DNA of 44,586 bases from a virus, in IMG/VR virus record IMGVR_UViG_3300028920_000121, positions 1-44,586 of that record; one strand, 5' to 3'. Shown piece by piece: positions 1 through 7,454 of the stretch; position 1 is the first letter of the stretch, and each line of letters opens with the position of its first letter. The notes beneath the pieces are model-generated. The model was not told the DNA's origin. It saw nothing but the letters and a program-made list of their open reading frames with translations, and did not search any database. Both the position numbers and the translations under genes were made by a program.

Positions 1-125
1 TTATCCACCATTGATACCGTTGTTGACGCTATAAAAGCTAAGACGGACAATCTTCCTGCAGATCCCGCATCTGAGACAAATGTTGATGCAAATGAAGCTA
101 AGTTGGATTCAGCGCTTGCGGCGTT
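1..125. repeat. Left copy of 125-bp terminal repeat (contig overlap)
   Basis: These bases match positions 44462-44586 at 124 of 125 sites; the one difference is C at 113 against T at 44574. The repeat lies inside the fibre coding frame, which is open through both copies. The simplest reading is an assembly overlap of a circular or circularly permuted genome. A true phage direct terminal repeat would be unlikely to split a structural gene. A recent duplication of one fibre repeat unit is the alternative. Confidence 0.9.
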
Positions 126-636
126 AACTACCATTGATTCCAATGTTGATGATACATTGACCACTGTCCTGGCAAATCAAAATGGTATCAATGACATTTT
201 AACTGATACTGACGATATGCAGACCAACGGGGTTAAAATTAATTCCAATGGTTTGACTTCCATCGATAACAAACTGTCCACTGAACACGGCTCAGGTGAT
301 TGGGATGCGGTTGCAGCTTTAACAACTGTTATTGATGCACTTACTACCATTGACACTCACGTGCTTGAACGTGCCACTCCTGCACAGGTAAACGCCCAGG
401 TGCTGGATGTTATGGCAACTGACACTCATGCCGAACCTGCTCAGGCGGCTCCGTCTAATACCCCGACCATTACCGACATGATCAATCAGGTTTATCGTAA
501 GATCGTGAAGGATAAGGTCACGGCAACCTCCAGCGAAGAGAAGACTTACATGAACGATGGTTCGACCGTCCGACATAAACGTTCTATCTCTGATAATGGA
601 ACCACGGTAACTAAGGGAGCGGCAGTCTCAGGTTAA
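1..636 (+). CDS. Tail fibre protein, C-terminal part (5' end at right edge of window)
   Basis: The frame is open from base 1 to the TAA at 634-636 (211 residues) and is the continuation of the frame starting at 42917. Joined across the 125-bp overlap, the protein would be about 726 residues. This part has Thr/Asp-rich repeats with motifs such as LTTIDT and a STEHGSGDWDAVAAL unit that recurs as ATEHGSGQWDATAAL near 44400, as in elongated trimeric fibres. The last 90 residues (after PAQVNAQVLDVM) differ in style and are probably a C-terminal tip or assembly domain. Function is inferred from composition and position; the receptor is unknown. Confidence 0.75.
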   Translation, partial: LSTIDTVVDAIKAKTDNLPADPASETNVDANEAKLDSALAALTTIDSNVDDTLTTVLANQNGINDILTDTDDMQTNGVKINSNGLTSIDNKLSTEHGSGDWDAVAALTTVIDALTTIDTHVLERATPAQVNAQVLDVMATDTHAEPAQAAPSNTPTITDMINQVYRKIVKDKVTATSSEEKTYMNDGSTVRHKRSISDNGTTVTKGAAVSG

Positions 637-637
637 T

Positions 638-829
638 ATGCCAGCAAACACTAAAAATGAGCGGCTGTCGCTGATTTCGTGGACCAGCCAAGATGCGGTC
701 CCCGAACCGGATAGCGAAATTAGCAGTGAAGATCAATTCATATTGGTTGGTCTGCCTGCTATTGAAGTAGTTGGTGGTGAATCAGACTGGCGGCGCGGAA
801 TGAGAAGAGAATCTTTATTATTTAGATAG
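638..829 (+). CDS. Small hypothetical protein (63 aa)
   Basis: ATG follows the fibre stop by one base, so translation is probably coupled to it. The 63-residue product is acidic in the middle and has an Arg-rich end (WRRGMRRESLLFR). I recognise no family. Its place between the fibre gene and two small beta-rich proteins suggests a virion accessory or assembly protein, but this is only positional. Confidence 0.6.
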   Translation: MPANTKNERLSLISWTSQDAVPEPDSEISSEDQFILVGLPAIEVVGGESDWRRGMRRESLLFR

Positions 830-837
830 GGGGAACC

Positions 838-1182
838 ATGGCTGATTTGACTAATGAACGGGTATCTGTAGGTGGAATTGCCCCAGGTGTTTTCGGTGCC
901 ACTCTGATATCGAATATCTCTGCAACCACAACAGCAGTTTCAGTTTCGGCTCTCGATGTGGCAAGGATAGTCGACATCTCGATTGCCACCAACGGTATAA
1001 CTGGAGGTTCTGTTGTCCGCGTTGAGGGCTGTGTGGATAATGGAAACAACTATCATACTGTTTTGGAAATTACCTCAGACGGTATTACCCAAATACAGAA
1101 AGCGCTTCGTAAAATTCGGGCCACCATTCCGATATACGGGGGTGGTACTATTCTTTCAACCCTGATTGCTAAAACTTACTAA
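838..1182 (+). CDS. Small beta-rich virion-associated protein, paralogue A (114 aa)
   Basis: ATG is preceded by an AGGGGGA ribosome site. The protein is rich in Thr, Ser, Val and Ile with few charged residues, as in beta-sandwich decoration or fibre-associated proteins. It shares the segment NISATT-AVSVSALDV with the next gene (1199-1579), so the two are tandem paralogues. It lies directly after the fibre gene and is probably co-transcribed with it. A role as head decoration or fibre accessory is inference; no named family was recognised. Confidence 0.7.
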   Translation: MADLTNERVSVGGIAPGVFGATLISNISATTTAVSVSALDVARIVDISIATNGITGGSVVRVEGCVDNGNNYHTVLEITSDGITQIQKALRKIRATIPIYGGGTILSTLIAKTY

Positions 1183-1198
1183 TTAAAAGGAGGCTGTA

Positions 1199-1579
1199 AT
1201 GGCTGACATTACCCCAATCACTATCCATGGAGATGACCGTGGAAACCAGCCAAGAGTTATCAAAGCTGTAATGATCGATAACATCTCGGCAACCACTCCG
1301 GCAGTATCGGTAAGCGCGTTGGACGTATCCAGGCTGGATGACATTTCCATCCAGATCATCGGTGCTACCACCGCTGCCTTTGGAGCCAGTATTCAGATGA
1401 TGGGTTCCCTGGATGGTACTAATTACGAGAATCTGGGTTCTGAAGTGGCCGCGGATTCCATCCTGAACATGGGTGGCGTTTCTGTCGTGCACAAAATCAA
1501 AGCCACGATTTCCAAGTTTACGCAGACCGGTGAAGGCATCACTGTGATTGCCCTGGGTCGGCGTAACCGTAACGTTTAA
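1199..1579 (+). CDS. Small beta-rich virion-associated protein, paralogue B (126 aa)
   Basis: ATG is preceded by AAAGGAGGC, a strong ribosome site. The segment NISATTPAVSVSALDV near residues 28-43 matches the preceding gene almost residue for residue, followed by the shared R-DDISI pattern. Downstream parts diverge but keep the order 'G.....VEG/MGSLD.G.NY', then a Lys-Ile-Ala/Arg-Ala-Thr-Ile strand. The pair probably arose by tandem duplication and may form hetero-oligomers. The biochemical role is not identifiable from sequence. Confidence 0.72.
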   Translation: MADITPITIHGDDRGNQPRVIKAVMIDNISATTPAVSVSALDVSRLDDISIQIIGATTAAFGASIQMMGSLDGTNYENLGSEVAADSILNMGGVSVVHKIKATISKFTQTGEGITVIALGRRNRNV

Positions 1580-1586
1580 CTTTACC

Positions 1587-1620
1587 ACAGAAGCCTGTCC
1601 GTTAAGGATGGGCTATCTGT
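1587..1620 (+). other. Intergenic hairpin before the Lys/Gly peptide gene
   Basis: ACAGA-AGCC (1587-1595) pairs with GGCT-A-TCTGT (1611-1620), with a further TCC/GGA pairing inside. There is no T-run after it, so it is not a classical terminator. It could be a processing site or a weak terminator between the fibre block and the replication block. Confidence 0.3.
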
Positions 1621-1638
1621 GTATATGGAGGTATAATT

Positions 1639-1701
1639 ATGCCTTGTAAAGGCGGAAAGAAGAAGGGAAGTAAAAAGGGTGGTAAGAAACGCTCTTATTA
1701 G
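1639..1701 (+). CDS. Tiny Lys/Gly-rich peptide (20 aa)
   Basis: ATG at 1639 is preceded by a good TGGAGG site six bases upstream. The product reads MPCKGGKKKGSKKGGKKRSY: ten of 20 residues are Lys or Arg, with one Cys at position 3. It is expected to bind nucleic acid or membranes through charge. Short Lys/Gly-rich peptides occur beside structural genes in other phages, but I cannot assign a family. The ribosome site and clean spacing to the next gene are the evidence that it is translated. Confidence 0.55.
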   Translation: MPCKGGKKKGSKKGGKKRSY

Positions 1702-1713
1702 CAGGGAGTTAGT

Positions 1714-1962
1714 ATGAGTAACGCAATTATAAGGGAGGCACCAGATATGCCAAAGTTTGAGAAAAGGGTGGAGATAAAACAGGCGGTTAACGGTTTTATC
1801 GTTGAAACCAAACACGAGGTTGAAAGGAAAAATTCCGAGGGTGGTAAATACATGGATACCGAGTATAAAACCGCCGTTGCTGAGAATTTTTCTGAGGTAA
1901 TTAACATTGTTGGGTCTTATTTCGTAGGAAGTAAACTCAAAAAATTTGGGATGGGGCAATAG
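1714..1962 (+). CDS. Hypothetical protein (82 aa)
   Basis: ATG is preceded by AGGGAG. The protein is charged with alternating acidic and basic residues (e.g. KRVEIKQAVNGFIVETKHE) and has a C-terminal VGSYFVGSKLKKFGMG. Its stop overlaps the GTG start of the Cas4-like nuclease by one base, so the two are probably translationally coupled and it may belong with the replication module. No recognised domain. Confidence 0.65.
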   Translation: MSNAIIREAPDMPKFEKRVEIKQAVNGFIVETKHEVERKNSEGGKYMDTEYKTAVAENFSEVINIVGSYFVGSKLKKFGMGQ

Positions 1963-2768
1963 TGGCACTCCGGATTCGTCCCCCCGACCTTGAACCAGTG
2001 AAGTTACCGTCTGGATTAGACCACCTTAGTGCGTCGTCAATAAGTACGTATTTGGTGTGTCCGATGCAATGGTACTTTAGGTATGTCAAAGGGGTAAAAT
2101 CTCCGCCAGCAATCGCTCTTGAATTTGGGAAAAGTGGACATGATGCTCTAAAAATGAATAACATGCACAAACTTGACCAAGGAAAAGATTTGCCATCCAA
2201 GATCGTATGTGATAAATTCAGCGATCAATTGGCGGTTAAAAAGAAAGACATAGAGGATTGGGGGGACGAAAATCCGGACAAAGCTTATGATAAACATCAG
2301 GAGTTGGGCAGGAAATTACTTAATGACTACATGAATGAAGCTGCTGAATTATTTACTCCTGATGAAGAACCGGAAGTGGAAGTAAGAGAGACTATTGCTG
2401 GAGTACCTCTTCTTATGTTTATTGACTTAATATCCGGTAATGAGATATGGGATTATAAGTTTGTAAGCACTAAGAAGAATGATTCCGACGTTAAAAATTC
2501 ATTGCAGATGTGGGTTTATTGTATAGCCAAAAATAAGAGTAAAGCTAATCTTTTATCTTTCTGCAAAAGGACTAAAAATATAGAATCAGCAAGCGCAGAT
2601 ATAACTGACACTGACAAAAACTGGTGCAAGTCCATCATTAGAAAAACAGCGGGGGCGATTAGTGCCGGAGTCTTTTTTCCGCGTAATCCGGATGGCCAGG
2701 AGAAGTGGCGGTGTAGCCAAAGGTTCTGCGGCTACTACCATCTGTGCAGGGGGAAGGGACGATGTTAG
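1962..2768 (+). CDS. Cas4/RecB-like PD-(D/E)XK nuclease with Fe-S cysteines
   Basis: GTG start overlaps the previous stop by one base. The 268-residue protein has the layout of RecB/Cas4-type exonucleases: first cysteine C33 in a helix after SASSISTYLV, His60 in GKSGHDAL, Asp155 in FIDLI, and D164-x-K166 in WDYKF, which form the metal-binding PD-(D/E)XK core. Four cysteines at the end (C251, C256, C262, C268) with C33 could bind a 4Fe-4S cluster. Such enzymes resect or process DNA ends. In a phage replication operon it may serve recombination, packaging intermediates or host DNA breakdown. No Cas genes are near, so a CRISPR role is not suggested. Confidence 0.8.
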   Translation: MALRIRPPDLEPVKLPSGLDHLSASSISTYLVCPMQWYFRYVKGVKSPPAIALEFGKSGHDALKMNNMHKLDQGKDLPSKIVCDKFSDQLAVKKKDIEDWGDENPDKAYDKHQELGRKLLNDYMNEAAELFTPDEEPEVEVRETIAGVPLLMFIDLISGNEIWDYKFVSTKKNDSDVKNSLQMWVYCIAKNKSKANLLSFCKRTKNIESASADITDTDKNWCKSIIRKTAGAISAGVFFPRNPDGQEKWRCSQRFCGYYHLCRGKGRC

Positions 2769-2953
2769 AGTGTAGTTTGGTTTATTGTAATTATAACAAA
2801 TCATACAAGTGTAAGGTATCTGACGCTATTAAAGTTATGATTGTAAAATTATTAATGGGTAGAGTGGTTTCCTGTGATTGTTATGACTGCTCCAAATCCC
2901 TTAAACGTGAGAAGGTATTAATTCACCAAGAGGATGATGGTGAACCAGAGTGA
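2762..2953 (+). CDS. Small Cys-rich protein, possible zinc binder (63 aa)
   Basis: ATG at 2762 overlaps the nuclease stop (2766-2768) and follows GGGGGAAGGGA, so I prefer it to the in-frame GTG at 2744. The product has six Cys, including C-x7-C early and SCDCYDC in the second half, consistent with a small zinc-binding fold. Its stop overlaps the next start region, so translation is coupled. Function unknown. Confidence 0.6.
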   Translation: MLECSLVYCNYNKSYKCKVSDAIKVMIVKLLMGRVVSCDCYDCSKSLKREKVLIHQEDDGEPE

Positions 2954-3413
2954 GATAGGGAGGTATTCCCGTAACAAGGGTGCTCGTTATGAAAGGAAAG
3001 TGGCTGAAATATTTAGAGATGCGCTTGGATGGGATCTCGTTCGAAATCTTGAACAATCTCGCCGCGACATCCATGGGGATCTGGTTGACCGTCAAACTCT
3101 TTATGCTCCGCATAACTTTATTATTGAGTGTAAAAATAGGAAATTTTCTTGGGACTCGGCCCTAACTTGGAATGAGAAAGCTGATGCACCACCTAAATGG
3201 CTTATTGAAGCACATAAAAAAGATCCCGAAGCTAATTGTCTTCTTGTATTCAAATCGCAAGCACTTATCAATTATGGAATGGCACTCTTCCAGTCAGATG
3301 AATTTGATATTAAATTTGATGGATTTATTTCTGGCGATCTGTGCTTCGATACTCTCGATAACATGCTTAATTATATTAAAAAATGCCTCTTGAACAAACA
3401 TCAAAAGACATAA
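2934..3413 (+). CDS. Holliday junction resolvase-like PD-(D/E)XK nuclease
   Basis: The 159-residue protein starts at one of several adjacent codons (ATG 2934, ATG 2937 or GTG 2940 after AAGAGG). The N-terminal motif KGARYERKVAEIF, then RRDIHGDLV and FIIECKNRK, follow the order Glu ... Asp ... (E)xK of the archaeal Hjc-type/restriction-endonuclease fold used by many phage resolvases. It would cut branched DNA made during replication and recombination, before packaging. It sits between the Fe-S nuclease and the polymerase. A related non-specific nuclease is possible. Confidence 0.65.
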   Translation: MMVNQSEIGRYSRNKGARYERKVAEIFRDALGWDLVRNLEQSRRDIHGDLVDRQTLYAPHNFIIECKNRKFSWDSALTWNEKADAPPKWLIEAHKKDPEANCLLVFKSQALINYGMALFQSDEFDIKFDGFISGDLCFDTLDNMLNYIKKCLLNKHQKT

Positions 3414-3955
3414 AGATACTAGTTAATGAAGTACAAAGAATAAGGCGGGATCTTGTCACATCTTTGCCGTATCCCATACAACAACAAATAGAACACGAAC
3501 TCGAAGACTTCGGGTACGATCTTATTATTCATCATGGTCTAAGGCGACATGAGGTTGGATATCTAACTACCTGCATGAATAATGCCAAGAAAAGGTTCAT
3601 AGGTAATTTAGGTAAGAGATTGCAGAGGTATAAGCATATAGCTGAAGAGTTTTATTATGATCCAGGTTCTGATAGTGACGATGGCAATACAACTCTTGAC
3701 AAGTTATATATGTCTACCGCAGGTCTTAGTCAGCACGATAAGGAATTCGCTTATGTGATGGTCGTTATGATAGTTAGAGGGTCCACGGCCCCGATTAAAG
3801 ACACCGCCGCTGAAATCGGCGTTTCCCGAATGACAGTAAATAAATTCTTAAGGAGATGGAAGGCAGCTTATGCCAAAGAAGTTAACAGACAGGTGCCAGA
3901 AGTGCGATCTCTCAACCACTTGCAAAAGCTCTTGCGTTGGAGGGCGGGGAAGTGA
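3383..3955 (+). CDS. HTH DNA-binding protein (190 aa), possible regulator
   Basis: ATG at 3383 overlaps the preceding gene by 31 bases and has only a weak ribosome site. Residues about 130-165 (IKDTAAEIGVSRMTVNKFLR) form a clear helix-turn-helix with a basic end. The N-terminal 120 residues are helical and charged, with an Asp-rich patch (DPGSDSDDGN). It could be a transcription or replication regulator. A sigma region-4-like origin is conceivable but the promoter-core-binding part is not evident. The 3' end overlaps the start of the polymerase gene by 86 bases. Confidence 0.6.
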   Translation: MPLEQTSKDIKILVNEVQRIRRDLVTSLPYPIQQQIEHELEDFGYDLIIHHGLRRHEVGYLTTCMNNAKKRFIGNLGKRLQRYKHIAEEFYYDPGSDSDDGNTTLDKLYMSTAGLSQHDKEFAYVMVVMIVRGSTAPIKDTAAEIGVSRMTVNKFLRRWKAAYAKEVNRQVPEVRSLNHLQKLLRWRAGK

Positions 3956-6161
3956 GCGACCAAAAGTCATCTTCATCGGGCAAGCTCCAGGTAAAGACGA
4001 GGATGAACGAAATACCTGCTTTGTCGGAGATGCAGGCAAACTTCTTATCGAGACACTTTCAAAAAATGGTATTGGAAACTATCGTCTCACAAATACAGTC
4101 AGATGCTTTCCGCCTAATGATAAAAAACCTCTTAAAAGACAGATACAAGCTTGCCTCCCTTATCTCGAAGCAGAGTTAGAAAGGTATCCCTGTGAAATCA
4201 TTGTTCCACTTGGCGGATTGGCATTGGACGTTTTCTTCCCTGGGGCAAAAGTTACCGAAATGGCTGGTCTTGCGCATAAAGTTGATGGCGGTGTCGTATT
4301 CCCTATTCTTCATCCAAATGCAGTATTACACAGACCACAAAACAGGAGAGACTTCGAGTTACAAGTCAAAGCTCTTGCATCTTATCTATCTGGCGATGTC
4401 AAAGCTCGCAGAATTAAACCCAATTACAAAGATTTAACGAATTCTGCGTTTTTTAGGGGTAATAGGGGTGCAAACATCTTGTGGGCGTACGATTTCGAAA
4501 CCACTGGATTAGATCCTAAAAAAGACGAATTGAGGTGTGTATCTTTTGCTGATAGGCCAAATACAGCACAATACACATCTAAGTGTCATGAAATAAACTG
4601 CCCTGAGTTTTGGACCAGGAACAGGTTTATAGCTCATAATTCTAAATTCGAATCCCGTTTCACAAGGAGCAAGTATGGTGTTACCCCTAATATTGTCGGT
4701 GATACATTTATCGCTCATCATCTTCTTTTTGAGGATGAGTCACACCACCTTGACATCCTTGAGAGAATCTTTACGTCACTTGGAGGATCCAAAGATGAAT
4801 CTAACGATTGGCTTCGACGCAACAATAATGCCTGGGATAAAATACCTGCTGATATACTCATGCGCCGCAACTGTTCTGATAGCGATGCCACTTTGCGTAT
4901 TCATAATATTCTCTATCCTGAAATTTGTAAGCAGGGGCTAAAATACCTATATGAGAGTATAAGTGTGCCAGCGGCAACCGTGGTTGGTAAAATGGAAGAC
5001 TGTGGTATGTACGTTAATCCCAATACACTAAAGAAAATCTATACTGAAGAGGAAGCAAAGGCCGCATCCATCAAGAAGCAAATATGTGAAAGGTGGGGGA
5101 TAGACGATATAAACTTCCGATCTCCTAAACAGATGATTAAATTAGTATACGAAACCATGATGGCAGTTGGTTTATCTGGTAAGGTTGGAATGACGAAATC
5201 CGGTCAGCCTAGTACGGACTCTGATGTATTTGAGATAATGATGTCTAAACCGGAAAATGAGCGAATAAAGGACGATTTGCAATTGATACTTGATTGCAGA
5301 TCTGCACTATATAATTGTACGAAGATAGACGAAATATTTAAATGGAGGAGGGACGATGGAACAGTCTCGGCAGACAACAATGTTGCTTATACTCCTACGG
5401 GTCGTCTTACCTCTTCTCGGCCTAACCTTCAAAATTTACCTGTCGATGGTAGAGTAAAATTAGCTTTTGAATCACGTTGGGAAGGGGGTAATATCTGTGA
5501 AGCAGACTATGGACAACTTGAACTCAGACTTATTGGTTCTGAATCTCGGTGTAGGGATCTTATTGAAGCATATAAAGATGGGCGAGATATTCACCAAGAA
5601 ACAGCTGACAAGTTTAACATGGAACGTGTCGATGCTAAACGAGTTAATTTCGCTTGTGCTTACGGAGTCGGGCCTTCGACCCTATCCAGGGAGCTTAAAG
5701 TCGAATTTGAAGACGCAAGATTCTTCCTTGGAGAAAAGAACAAACAATGGTGGCAAATCAGTACGTGGCGGGAAATACAGCATAATAGGGCACGGGAGCA
5801 AGGGTATGTCACAAATAGATTTGGAAGAAGAAAGAGATTACCGAACATACTTAGCAAGGTAGATAAGGAAAGGTTCGCCGCTGAACGGGTGGCAGGTAAT
5901 TTTCCCATCCAATCATTGGGTGCTGATACCCTGATGCTTGCTATGGTTATAATGGACAGATACATTACGGAAATGAAACTCAAATCATTAATAATAAACC
6001 AAGTACACGATTCTATTATTTTGGACGTGTATCCAGGGGAAGAGGAGGTTATAAAGGAACTGATACCAAATGTGATGGTTAAAGAGATTATGGGATTGCA
6101 TGATTGGTATAAGATACCTCTCGTCGTTGATTGTAAAATCGCTAAAACATGGGGAGGCTAA
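3870..6161 (+). CDS. Uracil-DNA glycosylase - family A DNA polymerase fusion
   Basis: 763 residues, ATG after GAAGG. Residues 1-175 match family 4 (Fe-S) uracil-DNA glycosylase: C9/C12, G37-QAPG, TNTVRC79FPP, C95, and H148-PNA. The usual acidic residue in GEAPG is Gln38. From about residue 203 comes a 3'-5' exonuclease domain (YDFETTGLD with D208/E210; AHNSKFE; later SDSDATLR). The polymerase domain has motif A EADYGQLELR (D546), motif B KRVNFACAYG and motif C QVHDS (H713/D714). It is the likely replicase, working with the SSB, helicase and primase. A PurZ-like enzyme lies downstream, so it may be the DpoZ-type polymerase that copies aminoadenine DNA; this is inference. Confidence 0.9.
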   Translation: MPKKLTDRCQKCDLSTTCKSSCVGGRGSERPKVIFIGQAPGKDEDERNTCFVGDAGKLLIETLSKNGIGNYRLTNTVRCFPPNDKKPLKRQIQACLPYLEAELERYPCEIIVPLGGLALDVFFPGAKVTEMAGLAHKVDGGVVFPILHPNAVLHRPQNRRDFELQVKALASYLSGDVKARRIKPNYKDLTNSAFFRGNRGANILWAYDFETTGLDPKKDELRCVSFADRPNTAQYTSKCHEINCPEFWTRNRFIAHNSKFESRFTRSKYGVTPNIVGDTFIAHHLLFEDESHHLDILERIFTSLGGSKDESNDWLRRNNNAWDKIPADILMRRNCSDSDATLRIHNILYPEICKQGLKYLYESISVPAATVVGKMEDCGMYVNPNTLKKIYTEEEAKAASIKKQICERWGIDDINFRSPKQMIKLVYETMMAVGLSGKVGMTKSGQPSTDSDVFEIMMSKPENERIKDDLQLILDCRSALYNCTKIDEIFKWRRDDGTVSADNNVAYTPTGRLTSSRPNLQNLPVDGRVKLAFESRWEGGNICEADYGQLELRLIGSESRCRDLIEAYKDGRDIHQETADKFNMERVDAKRVNFACAYGVGPSTLSRELKVEFEDARFFLGEKNKQWWQISTWREIQHNRAREQGYVTNRFGRRKRLPNILSKVDKERFAAERVAGNFPIQSLGADTLMLAMVIMDRYITEMKLKSLIINQVHDSIILDVYPGEEEVIKELIPNVMVKEIMGLHDWYKIPLVVDCKIAKTWGG

Positions 6162-6434
6162 ATGCCTAAAAAAGTCAGTGAGTCAATGAATATTGACCCT
6201 GCTAACATTCCGACCACGGTAACTATCGATGTCGAATCCTTTCATCTAAGCAAGGGATTGACCCTTTCGCTGGAAGCCTTGGGTGGCAACAAGTTCGAGA
6301 TGGCTAGGTTGGACGCTGGTATCACCATAAAGGGGAAACCTACTGTCCAGGCTGAGAAGGAAGCAAATGCTTTCATGGACGCATACTTGAATCAGCAGTT
6401 GGCTGATCTTCACTCACAATACAAGGGCGGATGA
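6162..6434 (+). CDS. Hypothetical protein in replication operon (90 aa)
   Basis: ATG directly follows the polymerase stop, so the two are almost certainly co-translated (ribosome site GGGGAGG in the end of the polymerase gene). The protein has a beta-like middle (TTVTIDVESFHL, TLSLEALGGNKFEMARLDA) and a helical end. No family recognised. Position between polymerase and SSB suggests a replication accessory role. Confidence 0.65.
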   Translation: MPKKVSESMNIDPANIPTTVTIDVESFHLSKGLTLSLEALGGNKFEMARLDAGITIKGKPTVQAEKEANAFMDAYLNQQLADLHSQYKGG

Positions 6435-6473
6435 AGGAGTCTTGATCCGATCCCGTTTTAACAAGGAGTAAAA

Positions 6474-7445
6474 ATGGCTTTAAATCTGGCACGGTACAAG
6501 GCGAAGCATAAGGAAGCTTCGGAAACAGGTACCGGAGGGAGATCTCTTCGTCTCAAAAACGGCAAGAACTACCTCCGGATTTTCAAATTCCAGCACAAGG
6601 TGGTGGATCGGGATTTCGCAATGAAACTCTATAACCGCGGTGCTGAGGGTGCTCCCGCCGTTGGTGACGTAGTTGAGGAGATTTCCCGTCCATACTTCGC
6701 ACATTTCATGAAGGGCACGGCTCCGCAGAATTGCTACCTCAAAACGGCAAACTGCGATCATTGCCAAGAGGCTAATGAGTTGAAACGTAGCGGCGATGAG
6801 ATGGATAAGCGTTCGGGTCGTCAGCTTGGACGTTCGGAGCGGAATGCAATGAACGTCGTTGACATGAACAACCTGGAAGCTGGCATTCAACGATTTGATG
6901 CCTCCCGCCAACCCTGGGCCGGTATCCTTGCCCAATATATCAGTAAAGCTGAGGATGGGGCGCAGGATGATGATATCTTCGGATGCAACGGGCGTGATTT
7001 TGTCATTGATTATGACAAGAACGCTGACGTTAGCAAGATTTACACCGTTACCATTAGGGATAAAGAGCGGTGTGAAAAGCTGGATCCCAAATTCGAGGAT
7101 AAAGTGGTTGACCTATTTCGCAACCACGAACTCGATCCCGTCGATGCTCCTCCGGTTGGTGAAGAGGCACCTACCCCTAAGCAGGAAACTGCACGCAAAC
7201 CCGCTGACCCGCCTCCGCCACCTAAGGAGGAAGAACCTTCAAAAGATGATCCTAAGTTGAAGGATCTCAAGGATGAGAAAGCCCCTGGCGATCTTACCGG
7301 AAAGCTGGTATCTTTCAAGAATGATGGCAAGGACGTACAGGCTATGTGTGAATCACAGTCTGGTACGGTTCTAAAGGTCCGTGCAGATAACGGTGAGCTT
7401 TGGGAAGTGGATGTCAATGAACTTACTGGCTATCAGCTGAAATAA
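6474..7445 (+). CDS. Single-stranded DNA-binding protein, gp32-like with zinc site
   Basis: ATG follows AAGGAG. The 323-residue protein begins with a basic stretch (LARYKAKHKE) like the cooperativity region of T4 gp32, then an OB-fold-like core. Residues about 77-97 hold H-x9-C-x6-C-x2-C, equivalent in layout to the His-Cys3 zinc site of gp32. From about 220 there is a Pro/Glu/Lys-rich linker (KPADPPPPPKEEEP) and a separate beta-rich C-terminal domain (about residues 275-323) rather than the usual acidic tail. It would coat single strands at the fork and recruit polymerase and helicase. Confidence 0.75.
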   Translation: MALNLARYKAKHKEASETGTGGRSLRLKNGKNYLRIFKFQHKVVDRDFAMKLYNRGAEGAPAVGDVVEEISRPYFAHFMKGTAPQNCYLKTANCDHCQEANELKRSGDEMDKRSGRQLGRSERNAMNVVDMNNLEAGIQRFDASRQPWAGILAQYISKAEDGAQDDDIFGCNGRDFVIDYDKNADVSKIYTVTIRDKERCEKLDPKFEDKVVDLFRNHELDPVDAPPVGEEAPTPKQETARKPADPPPPPKEEEPSKDDPKLKDLKDEKAPGDLTGKLVSFKNDGKDVQAMCESQSGTVLKVRADNGELWEVDVNELTGYQLK

Positions 7446-7454
7446 GGAGACTCC

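Noticed and set aside
1962-2768. Cas4-like nuclease as a sign of CRISPR
   Set aside because: No other cas genes and no regularly spaced direct repeats are present; such nucleases are common in phage replication modules.
7040-7417. Minus-strand 125-codon frame inside the SSB gene
   Set aside because: Ser/Gly-rich antisense shadow of the Pro/Glu/Lys-rich linker of the SSB.
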